This document shows, piece after piece, positions 1 through 10,801 of a stretch of DNA of 64,000 bases. The stretch is from positions 3,224,001 to 3,288,000 of the forward strand of contig JACCLO010000008.1 in NCBI GenBank assembly GCA_029448655.1, written 5' to 3'. The notes beneath the pieces were generated by a model. That model did not search any database. It saw only the letters and a program-made list of their open reading frames with translations, and was not told the DNA's origin. Each line of letters starts with the position of its first letter. Within the stretch, counting starts at the first letter, position 1. This stretch comes from Wolfiporia cocos (Eukaryota; Basidiomycota; Agaricomycetes; Polyporales; Phaeolaceae). A program made the position numbers and the translations under genes.

Positions 1-939
1 CACGCCCTGCTCTGGTACAGGGCCGAGGGACCTTTTGCTGGCCGAGCCGATGGCTGGACGGCCCTCTTCGACATCGCGCAGGATCTCACCCACGTCTACA
101 GCTCGTACCAGAATATCACCGAGGACCTCATCCGAATGGAGGGGCAGATCAGAGCACAGAGAGAGGGACTCGAGTTACTCACCGACAGACTTATCGACCG
201 ACTGGCCGCCACCACGACGGCCCGACTACGACACGCGCTCAACGACTTCGAGGATCGCGAGCACGCTACTCCCAACCGACCCGAATACGTACCACGACCC
301 GCCCGCTTTTTCACCACCGACAAACGACGCCGAGTTGCAAGGCCGTTTAATTTTATGGAGGGCGATAGAGTATTATTTCCACTGCCTACCGAGACTCAGA
401 GGGCCCGCCGAACAGGAGTTAGAGACCCGACGCCACGTATTCCTGGTATGGGAGGCAACGGGAGACGTGAACCACCTGCACGCCCGACGAGCCCTAGGAC
501 TACCCCAGAACGACAGCGAAGAGCGAATAGCACGCCGCCTATTCGACGATCTCCATCAGTGCAGAGCATTACCCGCGAGGAGTATGAGCGAGGTGCGAGG
601 GAGCACAAACGAGACACCGCCTCCTTACCCACGTGGGCGCAACGGAACCTCCACTGCGCCGCTCACCACTGGAGATATCGACACAACAAATATCTCAGAG
701 ATATCCCTTCTCTACGGGTACCAGCGAGGTCCTCGCCTGAACAACCCTGTCGACAGTGCGGATCCGCTAGCCACTGGATCCTCGACTGCCCCGACTATAT
801 TTGCAGAACTTGTGGGCTCAATCAACCAGGTCATCGACAGAATGAATGCCGCCAACACTTCGTATGGCGAACTCCTACGACCCCGTCCCTCAGCGGGAAC
901 GGCGACATCTATAACGAACAGGACGCCGAGGCACTCTGA
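1..939 (+). CDS. Gypsy-1 ORF3, zinc-knuckle protein (partial, frame 1)
   Basis: This is the homologue of the protein at 56683-57735; its start lies outside the window. From the internal ATG at 136 the first 43 residues are identical to the other copy and look like a helical or coiled-coil segment. The C-terminal part carries two zinc-knuckle motifs, a canonical CX2CX4HX4C followed by a CX2CX6HX4C, which suggests nucleic-acid binding. The middle (about 310-580) is arginine- and proline-rich and poor in hydrophobic residues in this frame. In the next frame the same bases encode a well-formed helical segment containing RLILWRAIEYYF. Downstream are the purine tract and the LTR. The function is not known to me; a Gag-NC-like accessory role is inference. 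Confidence 0.6.
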   Translation, partial: HALLWYRAEGPFAGRADGWTALFDIAQDLTHVYSSYQNITEDLIRMEGQIRAQREGLELLTDRLIDRLAATTTARLRHALNDFEDREHATPNRPEYVPRPARFFTTDKRRRVARPFNFMEGDRVLFPLPTETQRARRTGVRDPTPRIPGMGGNGRREPPARPTSPRTTPERQRRANSTPPIRRSPSVQSITREEYERGAREHKRDTASLPTWAQRNLHCAAHHWRYRHNKYLRDIPSLRVPARSSPEQPCRQCGSASHWILDCPDYICRTCGLNQPGHRQNECRQHFVWRTPTTPSLSGNGDIYNEQDAEAL

Positions 940-982
940 GGAGAGGAACTTGGAAAATTTGTCGAGGCCGACAAATGTCTAG
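35..982 (+). CDS. Gypsy-1 pol-frame C-terminal extension (frame 2, overlaps ORF3)
   Basis: This frame corresponds to the C-terminal tail that follows the chromodomain in the complete pol reading frame at 56640-61682. It stays open for about 315 codons and stops at 980-982, just before the purine tract. The flanks are serine/threonine/proline-rich and diverge more between the two copies than ORF3 does over the same bases. A central part (about 330-580) has the hydrophobic pattern of a folded domain. The likely reading is that the biological product uses this frame only in the middle, or that both frames are translated. No ATG start is evident for this frame. Confidence 0.45.
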   Translation: MLAEPMAGRPSSTSRRISPTSTARTRISPRTSSEWRGRSEHRERDSSYSPTDLSTDWPPPRRPDYDTRSTTSRIASTLLPTDPNTYHDPPAFSPPTNDAELQGRLILWRAIEYYFHCLPRLRGPAEQELETRRHVFLVWEATGDVNHLHARRALGLPQNDSEERIARRLFDDLHQCRALPARSMSEVRGSTNETPPPYPRGRNGTSTAPLTTGDIDTTNISEISLLYGYQRGPRLNNPVDSADPLATGSSTAPTIFAELVGSINQVIDRMNAANTSYGELLRPRPSAGTATSITNRTPRHSEERNLENLSRPTNV

Positions 983-993
983 GGAGGGGCTGA

Positions 994-1702
994 TGTTACG
1001 GTTATTTTTAATTTTTCGAGTATCGACAGAACTCACCATTGGACGAATACGATACAGGGACTTGTTGCGCAACCAACTCCCCTGGCTACTCGTGACTCTA
1101 CTGGGCGCATCCCCAGTTGCACTAGTCTATAGAACGCGTTTCATCGCTGGCAGATCCAACTCTGCCACCGTTTCATGTTCATCGTTTATTAGTTGACAGA
1201 TGGCGTTCAACCGCCATCATTCCTATCTATCGTCTCAGATATATCACTACATACTTATCAAACGTTTGGTACTATAGCGTAGATAGTAGCGGTGACATCT
1301 GGGACAGGCTTGACCCCTGAAAGCTAACGTAGTATATAAACTCATGTACTTACTGTCGAGGCTCTTCAGCTCGACCTTGTTGTATAAACAAGAAGTCTTA
1401 TACTCGTTCTCAAACGTAGGAAACTACGCTCAGTATTTCTCACTCGAGCAACCGAACGACTAAGTCCTCGAAGTGCACACTGACTTCTCGGACTTAGGCG
1501 AGTCTTATATTTTATTCGACTCGCACCTGAACAGATTATATCCTCTAACGCGTATTGGATATTAACCGATCTCCTAAGAACTTCACTTAGGACCCGAAGG
1601 CATCTAACGAGTATTTGCCTTGCATACGGCTACGTGCCTACGTGCAGAAGAACGATCTATATTCGCGACTCGAATATACGAACGGGTATTCGACCCATAA
1701 CA
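994..1702 (+). repeat. Gypsy-1 3' LTR
   Basis: This 709 bp LTR starts TGTTAC and ends ATAACA. It holds a TATATAAA box at 1333-1340, and 35 nt downstream of the first T of that box the sequence AGCTCGACCTT (1368-1378). That 11-mer is the reverse complement of the primer site next to the 5' LTR of the minus-strand copy (63642-63652). It therefore marks the probable transcript start and self-primer. Confidence 0.92.
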
Positions 1703-2112
1703 CAAGGCTGCTGATGTGCCTGCCTACCCCTCATGTCAGTGCTATGACTGGCATCTGACATATATGATACATGATCTATGTCATTATAGATATGTGCATG
1801 AATACTTACCACCATTAGGGCAAGCCTCGCCATTAGGGCAGGCTTTGGTAGAGTAGTGCAGCACCATGTACATATGTGCTAACACATGAGGCTACCCCTC
1901 ATGTTTAGTATTCTCGACTATGGGTACCTTAATTGGTACACCCTTTACCCTTGACCTCTGCATGCCTGCTTTGTGACATCCACATGCTTCGTCCAGTCTC
2001 TGTTACCTTATACTAGTTAGACTGGAGATCACACCTGGGTATGTCATCCTTATGCACCCTGGCACCCATGGATTCCCCCACCATGTGGTTCACACGTATG
2101 TCTAGGAATACT
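1703..2112. other. Intergenic spacer, nothing recognised
   Basis: No coding region was recognised here. There is a short direct repeat of ccattagggca (about 1813-1842) and two copies of ctacccctcatgt (about 1722 and 1894). The latter suggest an old repeat that I cannot classify. Confidence 0.4.
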
Positions 2113-3230
2113 GTGTCATATAAGACTCCTTGTTTATACAACAAGGTTGAGCTGAAGAGCCTCAACACTATTTACAGGAGTCCATATACTATGCTAGGTT
2201 TCTGGAGTCCTATACATCCCAGATGTCACTGATACTATCTATACTTTAGCCTGAAACATATGATAGGTATGTAGCGATATATCCAAAATGAATAGATAGC
2301 AATGATAATGGTGGTTGAATGCCATCTATCAATCAATAGTAATAAAGATCAAACAGTAGCAGAGTGTTACGGGTTGAAGACCCCTTCGTATATTCGGGTT
2401 GCGAATATAGATCGTTCTTCTGCACGTAGTCCAAAGGACGTGTGCAAGGCAAATGCTCGTTAGATGCCTTCAAGTCCTAGGTGAAGTTCCTAAGAGATCG
2501 CTCAATATCCAACACGTGTTAGAGGATATAATCTGTTCTGGTTGCAAGTCTAATAGAATATAAGACTTGCCTAAGTCCGAGAAGTCAATGTGCACTTCGA
2601 GGATTTAGTTGTTCGGGTTGCTCGAGAGCAATACTGAGCGTAGTTTCCTACGTTTGAGAATGAGTATAAGACTTCTTGTTTGTACAACAAGGTCAAGCTA
2701 AAGAGCTTTGACAGTAAGTACATGAGTTTATATACTATGTTGGGTTTCAGGGGTTGAGTCTGTCCCAGATGTCGCCGATACTATCTACGCTATAGTACCA
2801 AATGTTTGATAGGTATGTAGTGATATATCTGAAGTGATAGATAGGAATGGTGATGGTGGTTGAACGCCATCTATCAGCTAACAAATGATAAATATGAAAC
2901 AAGGGCAGAGTTGGATCTGCCAAAGGTGAAACATGCCCTATACACTAGTACAACTGGGGATGCACCCAGCAGAGTCACGAGTAGCCAGGGGGTTGGTTGT
3001 GCAACAAGTGCCTGTATCGTATTCGCCCAATGGTGAGTTCTGTCAGCGTCCGAAAAATCGAAATAACCGTAACACAGAGCTGGATCTATCAATTCTGAAA
3101 TAAGCCCTATCTACTGGGGATAAACCTAGTAAAGTTACAAATAGCCAGGGGGTTGGTTGCACAACAAGTCCCTGCATTGTATCCACCCAGTGGTGAGTTC
3201 TGTGAGCGTCCAGAAAAATGAAATAACTGT
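2113..3230 (-). repeat. Gypsy-1 LTR remnant, split by a later solo LTR
   Basis: The pieces 2113-2364 and 3080-3230 are the right-hand part of a Gypsy-1-type LTR. They carry the acaaggttgagctgaag segment, the TATA region and a terminal aactgtaaca. A solo LTR (2365-3074) that duplicated CAGAG separates them. The left end of the host LTR is missing. Confidence 0.75.
2365..3074 (-). repeat. Gypsy-1 solo LTR, TSD CAGAG
   Basis: This is a 710 bp unit running TGTTACGGG...CCGTAACA on the plus strand (transcriptional sense minus). It is flanked by CAGAG at 2360-2364 and 3075-3079. No internal coding sequence is present, so this is a recombination product of a full element that had inserted into an older LTR of the same family. 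Confidence 0.92.
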
Positions 3231-3555
3231 AACAAGAAGTCAGAGGTGCACTTCAAGGGCTTAGTCTCCCAGGCTTGTGACACTGATCAAAGTTTCCTTC
3301 ATTTGAGAACAAGTATAAGACTCTTGTTATTACAACAATGTCAGGCTGAAGAGCTCTGACTGTAAATACATGAGTTTATATACTACACTTAGTATATAGG
3401 GTCCTAATTGTCCCAGATGTCACTGCTACTATGTATGTTCAAGTCTGGAATGTATGATAAGTATGAAGTGATGAATCTGTAATGATATATTGGAATGATA
3501 GGAAATGTGGTGGTTGAACACCATCTATCAATCAGAGATCATATAATAAAGGGAC
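3231..3555 (-). repeat. Gypsy-1-type LTR fragment
   Basis: The sequence resumes in the middle of a family LTR (agaagtcagaggtgcac...) and runs through the TATA region to ccatctatcaatcagagatca. It lacks both termini. It is more diverged than the neighbouring solo LTR and therefore older. Confidence 0.75.
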
Positions 3556-3639
3556 GACCGTTGTGTGGGAACTGCCATGTGCTTTTCCACGTGTGCCACG
3601 TGCTGTCTGTCGTCCCATAGGGCTCGCGCCACCGACCCA

Positions 3640-3700
3640 GGGAGTTGGCCAGTGGATTCCCATGCCTGGCACCTGCAAGGCGCGTGTTCAAATCCCTTCG
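3640..3700 (+). ncRNA. tRNA-like sequence, probably a SINE head or decayed tRNA
   Basis: Two elements of an internal RNA polymerase III promoter are present at tRNA-like spacing: a box A-like TTGGCCAGTGG (3645-3655) and a box B-like GTGTTCAAATCCC (3684-3696), with a GCA triplet between them. The T-arm and acceptor stem do not pair well by eye, so a functional tRNA gene is unlikely. Confidence 0.4.
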
Positions 3701-4054
3701 GCGAGAAACATTTCACGCGTCCTCCCTGCACTTTGCCATGGGGATTTTGTAGCTGTTGTAACGTAGATGGCCTGTACTGTAGATACACGTGATTAAATAA
3801 GAGAATTCAGGGCGTTTTTTGAGGCACCACACAATGTTACAAGCGAAGCGATGATGACACTGAGCATTAGCGAGGTGGAGGAAGTGGCTGTGCGGGCAGA
3901 GAACGAAGGGCAGGTGCAGCAGGGTGATCACACACCCTGGAGGTTGGGTGGACTCATAATGTCTCCATCCAGTGTGTTTTTCCCTTATTCTATTAGTTAT
4001 CTCACTTAAGTGACAATTGATATTCGTGGCGAAGCCATGGGTAATTAAACTTAT
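3701..4054. other. Spacer, nothing recognised
   Basis: This is a roughly 350 bp stretch between the tRNA-like sequence and LTR fragments. I see no coding exon or repeat that I can name. Confidence 0.4.
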
Positions 4055-4413
4055 AAATGTGAAATGGTGACAGAGTTAGATCTGAACCTAGCCCTAATAC
4101 ACTAGTACATCAGGAGTTGAGCCCCATACAGTCATGAGCCTCAGTATTTCTCACTCGAGCAACTGAACGACTAAGTCCTCAAAGTGCACACTGACTTCTC
4201 GGACTTAGGCAAGTCTTATATTCTATTAGACTTGCAACCAGAACAGATTATATCCTCTAACATGTATTGGATATCGAACGATCTCCTAGGGACTCCACCT
4301 AGGACCTGAAGGCATCTGACGAGTATTTGCCTTGCATACGTCCTTTGGACTACGTGCAGAAGAACAATCTATATTTGCGACTCGAATATACGAACGGGTG
4401 TTTGACCCGTAAC
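4055..4413. repeat. Two Gypsy-1 LTR fragments in opposite orientation
   Basis: Bases 4055-4140 match the LTR segment containing aaatggtggcagagttggatc in minus sense. From 4141 the LTR reads in plus sense (cagtatttctcactcgagcaac...) to a proper end, gacccgtaaca, at 4413. The junction shows rearrangement or two independent insertions. Confidence 0.7.
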
Positions 4414-5525
4414 ACCATGCCAGTAATGGCATGTAGTCCATGGTCGGTAATGACTGTGTAGCCCATAATGGCTGTGGTCCGCGGAGATGGGAGGTGTTGG
4501 AGATGGTTGGTTGGGTGGATGGGTCTGGTAGTCCTAGCTGTGAGTCTTGAGTGTCCATGCTGGGTTCATTGAGCTAAGATGGGATGGTGAGCTAGTGAGC
4601 GATGGGGTTCTTGGCAGTGGGTGATTGGCTTGGTTAGGGGTACTACCTGGCTTGTGGTGCTCTGTCATGCTTGTATGGCTTTGGACTTTGAGCAAATGGT
4701 CTGATGATCTGGGACTAGGGTTCTAGGCTTTGGGGGTGCTTCTCAGAGGTGCTCTGGTACTGCCGTGGTGTCACAAGCCAATTCCAAGCCTTTAGGCACA
4801 GTGCCTTTTCTGATCATCGAGAGCACCCCCAAAGCTGGAACCCAATGCCATAGCTAGATACAAGTCCTATACACAGACCAACCTGGGCACTAGCCACCAG
4901 CATCACCAGTCATGCCTAGAAACCTTAGTCCCAGTCCATACAGTCCGGGGCCCAGTCATGAAGCCATACAAGCATGACACGAGCACTGTGAGCCAGGAAG
5001 CACACCTAAAAGCCACCTGCTGCCAAACACCCCATTGCTCACCTGCTCACCATCCCATCTTAGCTCAATGAACCCAGTATGGCCATCCAAGACCCCCAGC
5101 TAGGACTACCAATACACGTCCACCCAACCAACCTCTCTAAATGCCTCCAGTCTCTATGAACCACCGCCATTACTGGCTACACAGTCATTACCGACCATGG
5201 ACTACATGCCATTACTGGCACGGACTATGTACACTACGGTTCATGGCCTACTCCACTGAGCCCTAGTCTACAAGGAACACCGGCTACAGGCAGCACCTAT
5301 GATGTCACCAATCACAGCCGATCATGCTCGATCACCCTACATCACCCAAGGCCATTACCGGCCAGTCCTCGATCACTAGCTATGTCACTGATCACGGATC
5401 GCTAACCCTGCCATTACCGGCATCAGTCTCGATCATGCTAGGAACCCTGATTGACGGACTTAATGAACTGCCATTACTGGCAACCCCCCGATCAACGAGA
5501 ATCACTGATCGCACCCAACAGATTG
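4414..5525. repeat. Head-to-head pair of Gypsy-2/3-type LTR fragments
   Basis: Bases 4414-4768 match the distal part of the solo LTR at 54326-55323, including ccatgccagtaatggc and ccatggtcggtaatga, in that orientation. At 4769 a second LTR starts with TGTCACAAGCC in the opposite sense and fades out near 5525. Together they form a long imperfect inverted repeat. Right end approximate. Confidence 0.7.
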
Positions 5526-5569
5526 GTAACCCATCCAATCCAGGCTGTACCCGGAGGGACTTCAGTGCC

Positions 5570-5765
5570 AGAGATGCATCTTTAGAGACACCGCAGATGC
5601 ATCTGGGGCTCTCTAAGCAATCTTAACACCCAAGTGTGCTGCATAGATGCATCTGAATAAAATAAGATGCATCTGCACAAGAAATACCTGTGCAGGGTTC
5701 GAACACTTGACCTGGGATCAGCAAAGTTGCAACCTGTACCACTTTGCCAAATAGTCATGGTATCC
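5570..5765 (-). repeat. tRNA-derived SINE-like element with palindromic decamers
   Basis: On the minus strand, box A-like TGGCAAAGTGG (5739-5749) and box B GTTCGAACCC (5695-5704) enclose a GCA triplet, resembling tRNA-Cys. Following it in the minus sense are four perfect copies of the palindrome AGATGCATCT at 5665-5674, 5645-5654, 5595-5604 and 5572-5581. The arrangement resembles a tRNA-headed SINE with a short repeated tail. Its boundaries are uncertain. Confidence 0.5.
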
Positions 5766-6609
5766 AGTCACATACTTGTCAATATGATCCATTTAATGTC
5801 CTTTCATCACCGTAGCTGTTTATTGTCAAGTCACACCTTAGTGCAATGTTCCATGTTGCCCTGTAGGTAATTTATGACAGCATCCTTACCTCATTGCAGA
5901 TACATATGGGTTGTGGGATACATTAATAAAGAGATGCATTCTGAGTTCAAGGAACCCTTGAGCTTTCTGACATATGAGCAGAATGTTAAATTTTTTTACA
6001 ACCGTTATTATATCAACTACTGACTATATATTATATTGAGAGAATGCATATTTCGCCTCGGAAAATAATAATTTAGGTCTCAGGTATAGTGAGAAGACTA
6101 TTGTGATTTTGGAAGGATTTCGTCAAGGTGAAGACCAAGCCAAAGCCCATCAATACTCCTGATCGTCTCTTTTGACATTGTTCATTTTTTTCTCCTCATC
6201 TACTAAAGTTTTAGGATTCTAACTTGACACGATTGTGCGTATTGAAATACAATCATAGTGTACAAATTTGTGGGCCAGTGATAGCAGTATTTAGTCTGCC
6301 CTGACTGCGACGATATTGCCTATAGGTACTCTGGTCTCAAGATTGTCTACTGCTAATATTTCCGCGTACGCTAACTCTTTTAAGTCGTCTCCTGGAGCCC
6401 GGCTGGCATAGCTAGGACGCCTTGAAGCAGAGATTCGGGTCTATTTAACAGCTAATTAGCACTGGCTCTCGTAGAGGGTGTTATTAACAGGTTTCAACGT
6501 CACAGGAGGCATTTGGAACGGATAGGCAGATAATAGCGCTGGTGAAACAGAACATCGGACAACATACCAGGTTCCAAGGGTTCACGAAAATGCCAGTAAA
6601 GAAGCTTCA
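5766..6609. other. Intergenic region 3' of the condensin gene
   Basis: No coding exon was recognised. The stretch contains AT-rich sequence, and from about 6480 it is probably the 3' untranslated region of the minus-strand condensin gene. Confidence 0.4.
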
Positions 6610-9600
6610 TTAGTTGTGTTCCCCAGAGCCTGCAGGCTTCTTTGCTGGAGAACATGCTGACTGATCGAAGCTCCTCATTCTCCTGGAATGGCGGATACAG
6701 TCAGTTCGACGAACAAGCTACAAGGTACGGTACGTACTTCGCGCCACGTGCTCCACTTTCTGAAACACCGAGTTTTGGGTTCATGTTCCCTTTAGTGATC
6801 TGGCATGTTCCAATACCCGCCTTCTGATCATCTTTGATGACATGATATGCGTTTCGGCGCACGGCCGAGATTGAAGAGCTGCAAGAGAGTTTCTTTCAGC
6901 ATACACCTCGTTCGCGCAGAGTATGAGACATTACCTGTTGATATCTTCGCAGTTCACTCGGCATTCTGCTGACTGCTCCATGACATCAGCCGTCCACCCT
7001 ATAAACTCACAAAGTTCTCGGAGTGGCGCCTCTTTGACGTATTGTTTCTCATCGATCGTTCGAATCCGCGCGCAGAAATGCTTCGTAAACCGCTCGTAAA
7101 ACCTGTTGAGTAGCTTCTCCCATTCTGTGATCTCGTCGCAAGCAACAGACTGGATCCGCTACGATGATATTAACTGAATGGTGGTATGGTTAAAGGGCAT
7201 GAAAATGCACACACGCCATGTATGTCTTCCAGAAGAAGACTGAGCATCAGGAAAGACAGGTCGTTGCTAGAACCGGACTGTTCGCCAATGCCTGTGGCAG
7301 GGATGTATAGCTTGCCGAGTAGTTGACATAATGCCTTCCTGTCGTCGTCTAAAGGCGACATATCTACCGAAGGCATATGCATAGACATAAATGCGGACTG
7401 ACCTAACCTGGATGGCAAATACATTGCTTTAAGTATGTCGATGGCGAGATCAATATGTGTGCATCCCCCATTTACTTGACCGTCTCGTATACTGTATTGC
7501 GTCATAGAAAGATGTTGAGATAGATTCCTTATAATAAGATGAACACGTACGATGTTGGCATCTTCCTAGGGTTGGTCCAGTCGACCATCATAAGTCCTAC
7601 TTGATAAGGAGATGTCATCTCGTCCGGATTGATAAGTCCTATGTATGTGCTCTGCACAATATCGTAGACGTCCATCACAATCTAACGAACAAGGAAATAT
7701 AAATACTACCACCGGTCGAGCCATGAGGTATCAATACAAACAGATTGCATGCGAGTCCGATTTCTCGCAGACGAGTAGCAGTAAGCGGGAAGAAAGTATG
7801 CTAGACATTGACGTAGCTCCGGATTATTTGAGGTTGCTGGTGATATGAACAACGCGACCAGACTGATCAGGACCTTGAAGCGAAGACATTCAGGCTTAGC
7901 AAAAGAGACAGATAGAGGATGAACTAACTCACACGCTTGTCACAGACGACACCAGCAAGCATCAGCTTCGACATGCCTAAACTCAGAACTGTCTGGACTT
8001 CGACGGAATCCTCAACCTCGAGCGTGTGCATGAGAAATGTTATGACTTGGCTAAGCTGTCGACAGAATCATTCATGTCAGATTGTACTGGGATAAACTTA
8101 AGTAGTGACGCACGACGTCCGCGGAACTCTGAACAAGCTTTTCTCCATACACCATCAGCAGGTCGAATATTACCTGCAGAATCTGGGTCTTGAGTTCCTC
8201 TGTGGCATCGGGCACTTGGCTGAGGAAGAGCTGGAACGAGTTTTTGGCCATATTCTGTTGATGCCATTCAGTCTAATGGGATCAGATACCGGACACTTAA
8301 ATGTACCTCCGATATTAGACAACACAGGCCGAGGCTGAGAAGAGCCCTTTCGCGCAGTGCAGGCTCATTTCTCCGCACAGAAGGGACGATGAGCTCGGTG
8401 GCGATTCCTTCCATCACCATGTGGTCTTCGAATGCCTACGAGAGCATCAGAAAACCTCATTTGAGCGTGATCAACGTTCATACCCCTTCCACATGTTTCA
8501 GCAAGGCGATGCAGATACCGAGGCACCGCATATCTATCGCATCTGCTTCGGCCTGCTCCTCCGGAGACTTATCTTTGGACTCCTGAGCCTGCCTTGACGT
8601 GTGGCCGCCGAATGAGCTCCGGGTATTATTGAGGAGGCTGCTACCGACATCCTGCACAGCCGCAAAAGTGTGAACGAGCAACACATGATGTCTGCATCAC
8701 ACGTACATCGTGTAAGCTCTGCGAGAGTTGTGAGTTATCCCTTGAGTTATCTTGGAGTCCGGAAACAAGCTCGACCACAATGCAGACCAGCTCGCGCTCC
8801 CCTGTGGTTGTCAATTTCAGCACGTCTACGCAGGGTTGGATAAGGTCATCTGGCAGAAGCTCATGGGCAAGCATCTCTCCTTCATCGGATGGTAGATCGT
8901 TTAAGTCAATGATCGCACGTTAAATGAGGTCCACTCACGAATCACTGCGCACATCGTTCGCCGACCATTCTCATCCGAGCAGTCACATATCTTAACCAGG
9001 TTTAGGAGCTCTGCTACCACCGCCTCTCGTCTGAGGACTTCGTCTTTCTTTCGACTTAGTTCCTCATCATCAAGAGCCTTTTTCGCCACGGGGTCGGAGC
9101 GTGCAAGCAGATGAGCATCTTCAAGGTCTTCAATGGAGTCAAGAAGCACATTGCACGACTCTTGGAGGTAATATGCAAGCGTTTTGATCGAAGGGAGGTT
9201 ACTGAGTTCAGGTTGACCCTGCTTTCCGCAATCATGGCAGTGCTCAACAAACACACGGGCAATAAAAGCAGTTTCAGGCGTCAGGTTTCTCCAGAAGTCA
9301 CCTAAAAAGGATTTAATTTGATTACAATAGACTATGGATGATTCTCAACGTACCGGAGAAGACAACGTCGCCAAGAAGACTGACTTGCAACGAAAGGAGC
9401 GTGTTCAGCGCAAGTGCAGCTGCGTCTAAACCTTTTGGCCTCGAGATATCAAACAGTTTGACTAATTCGACCAGACATAATATAGTATCCTTGTTGTCCA
9501 GAGCCGACTCGCAGGTAACCGAGGCATACCAAGCGGCAACCATCCGAGACACTGCAAGCTGAACGGCAGACTCCCGATCGTTCAGGCCACAGTACACGAT

Positions 9601-10801
9601 CAACTCGCGCTGTTCAAGTGTTAACTGACGCGGATGGGTGATTCTGTTCGGAATCAGATGTGGTGGGCCCGGGATCGATTTGGTGCATGGGAGTGAAGGA
9701 GAGAGGAGAGAGGAGAAGAGGACTTTACGAATCTGTGTATCAACGTCACGACCGCGGGTCAAGATTATCGGAAGGGTATCGGAGATTAAGGGTATGTTCA
9801 TCATTGCAGTGCAACGAACTTCGCTGTCGATGAAGACGTAATGCATCATGCAGAGCGATATGAGACGGGTCAAATGTGAGTGGGAGAAAGAGCAGTACTC
9901 ACGGAGAAGGATCATATTGTAAGCTGTCCAATAACACATCCAGAACCATCGCCTGATCAGAGGCAAGAATAATTGCATCCTTGCGCGCAACGATTCTCGA
10001 AAGTGCAATAATCGAGATGGCACGGATGGATGGCTCCCTATCATGGGTGCGCTCAATCAGTCCTTGATGTAGAGTCGCATACATATCGCTGCAAGAGCAC
10101 AGTTCAAAATACAACCGTATGCTCCAGAAAGATTGGACACTCACTCTGCTTCATTGATATGTGCTATAATTTCTGTGATTACTTGTATGCTGCGGTAGCG
10201 CACCGCCTTGTTTCTCGCAGGGATACCCTTCATGAGCCAGCTGAGGAGACGAGCAACGAACTGTGCCGCAATGCTGTTGGTGTTGCTAGATTGAACGTTG
10301 TCCGAAGTAGACATTACAGCCGCCTCTTCATTCAGACCTATGGGACCATGTCAGTACGCTCGAAGAACTAGTTTCGGGGCACCGTTGCACTAGTGATTGA
10401 AAATATCTTGTCCACGTAACAGAATATAAATGGGCCGTTAGTTTCATGGTGTTACTCAACGAAAAAGAAAGCCGCATAAAGAAAGTACGCAAAATACCTT
10501 TGTCCATAATATATTGCACGTAGGCACCGACGAAGCCCACAACGCGGTCCGCAGCAGCAGGACCCTTCTTGACGATGAGAACACGCGTGAGCATGTCGAG
10601 GAATATATCTTCGAAGGTCCTATCGGCTTCTTTGGTCGCAGTGTTACGAAGAGACGAGCTGCGCGCTGTGATAGCGGCCACTTGAAGCTTGTGCAATGCG
10701 ACACAGTTCTTGCGGTGGCTCGTCGATGACTGTTGTGCCTGGTCGAATATAAGCGCCACAGATTTATAGGGACCTTGTTTAGAGTTGGGTATTTTCGCCA
10801 T
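6610..10801 (-). CDS. YCG1: Condensin complex subunit 3 (CAP-G / Ycg1 / Cnd3)
   Basis: This encodes the non-SMC HEAT-repeat subunit of condensin, which binds DNA together with the kleisin and compacts mitotic chromosomes. The model has 16 exons with GT...AG introns: 10801-10498, 10337-10145, 10088-9903, 9823-9354, 9301-8939, 8879-8707, 8651-8484, 8435-8307, 8272-8114, 8055-7933, 7873-7742, 7681-7551, 7491-7215, 7158-6935, 6878-6738 and 6682-6610. They sum to 3246 nt (1081 aa), in frame throughout. Family-typical stretches include KNKAVRYRSIQVI (exon 2), DREPSIRAISIIALSRI (exon 3), YDPSPEVR across exons 3-4, HPRQLTLEQRE (exon 4), ALRERALLSLGLCCL (exon 8), SLGMSKLMLAG (exon 10) and LRQCLAYFLPAYCYSS (exon 11). 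The start ATG at 10801 (MAKIPNSKQ) was chosen because family similarity follows directly. Some internal junctions could shift by a few codons. Confidence 0.93.

Larger units (their letters stand above)
1..1702 (+). mobile_element. Gypsy-1 chromovirus, 3' end of a plus-strand copy
   Basis: This is the distal part of the same Ty3/Gypsy family that lies complete on the minus strand at 55922-64000. It contains the overlapping 3' reading frames (to 982), a purine-rich tract (agggaggggctga, 981-993) that would prime plus-strand DNA synthesis, and a 709 bp 3' LTR (994-1702). The 5' portion lies before the window start. The copy aligns with the minus-strand copy without an indel across the roughly 800 nt of overlapping frames. 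The five bases after the LTR are caagg; the matching upstream duplication cannot be seen. Confidence 0.92.
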
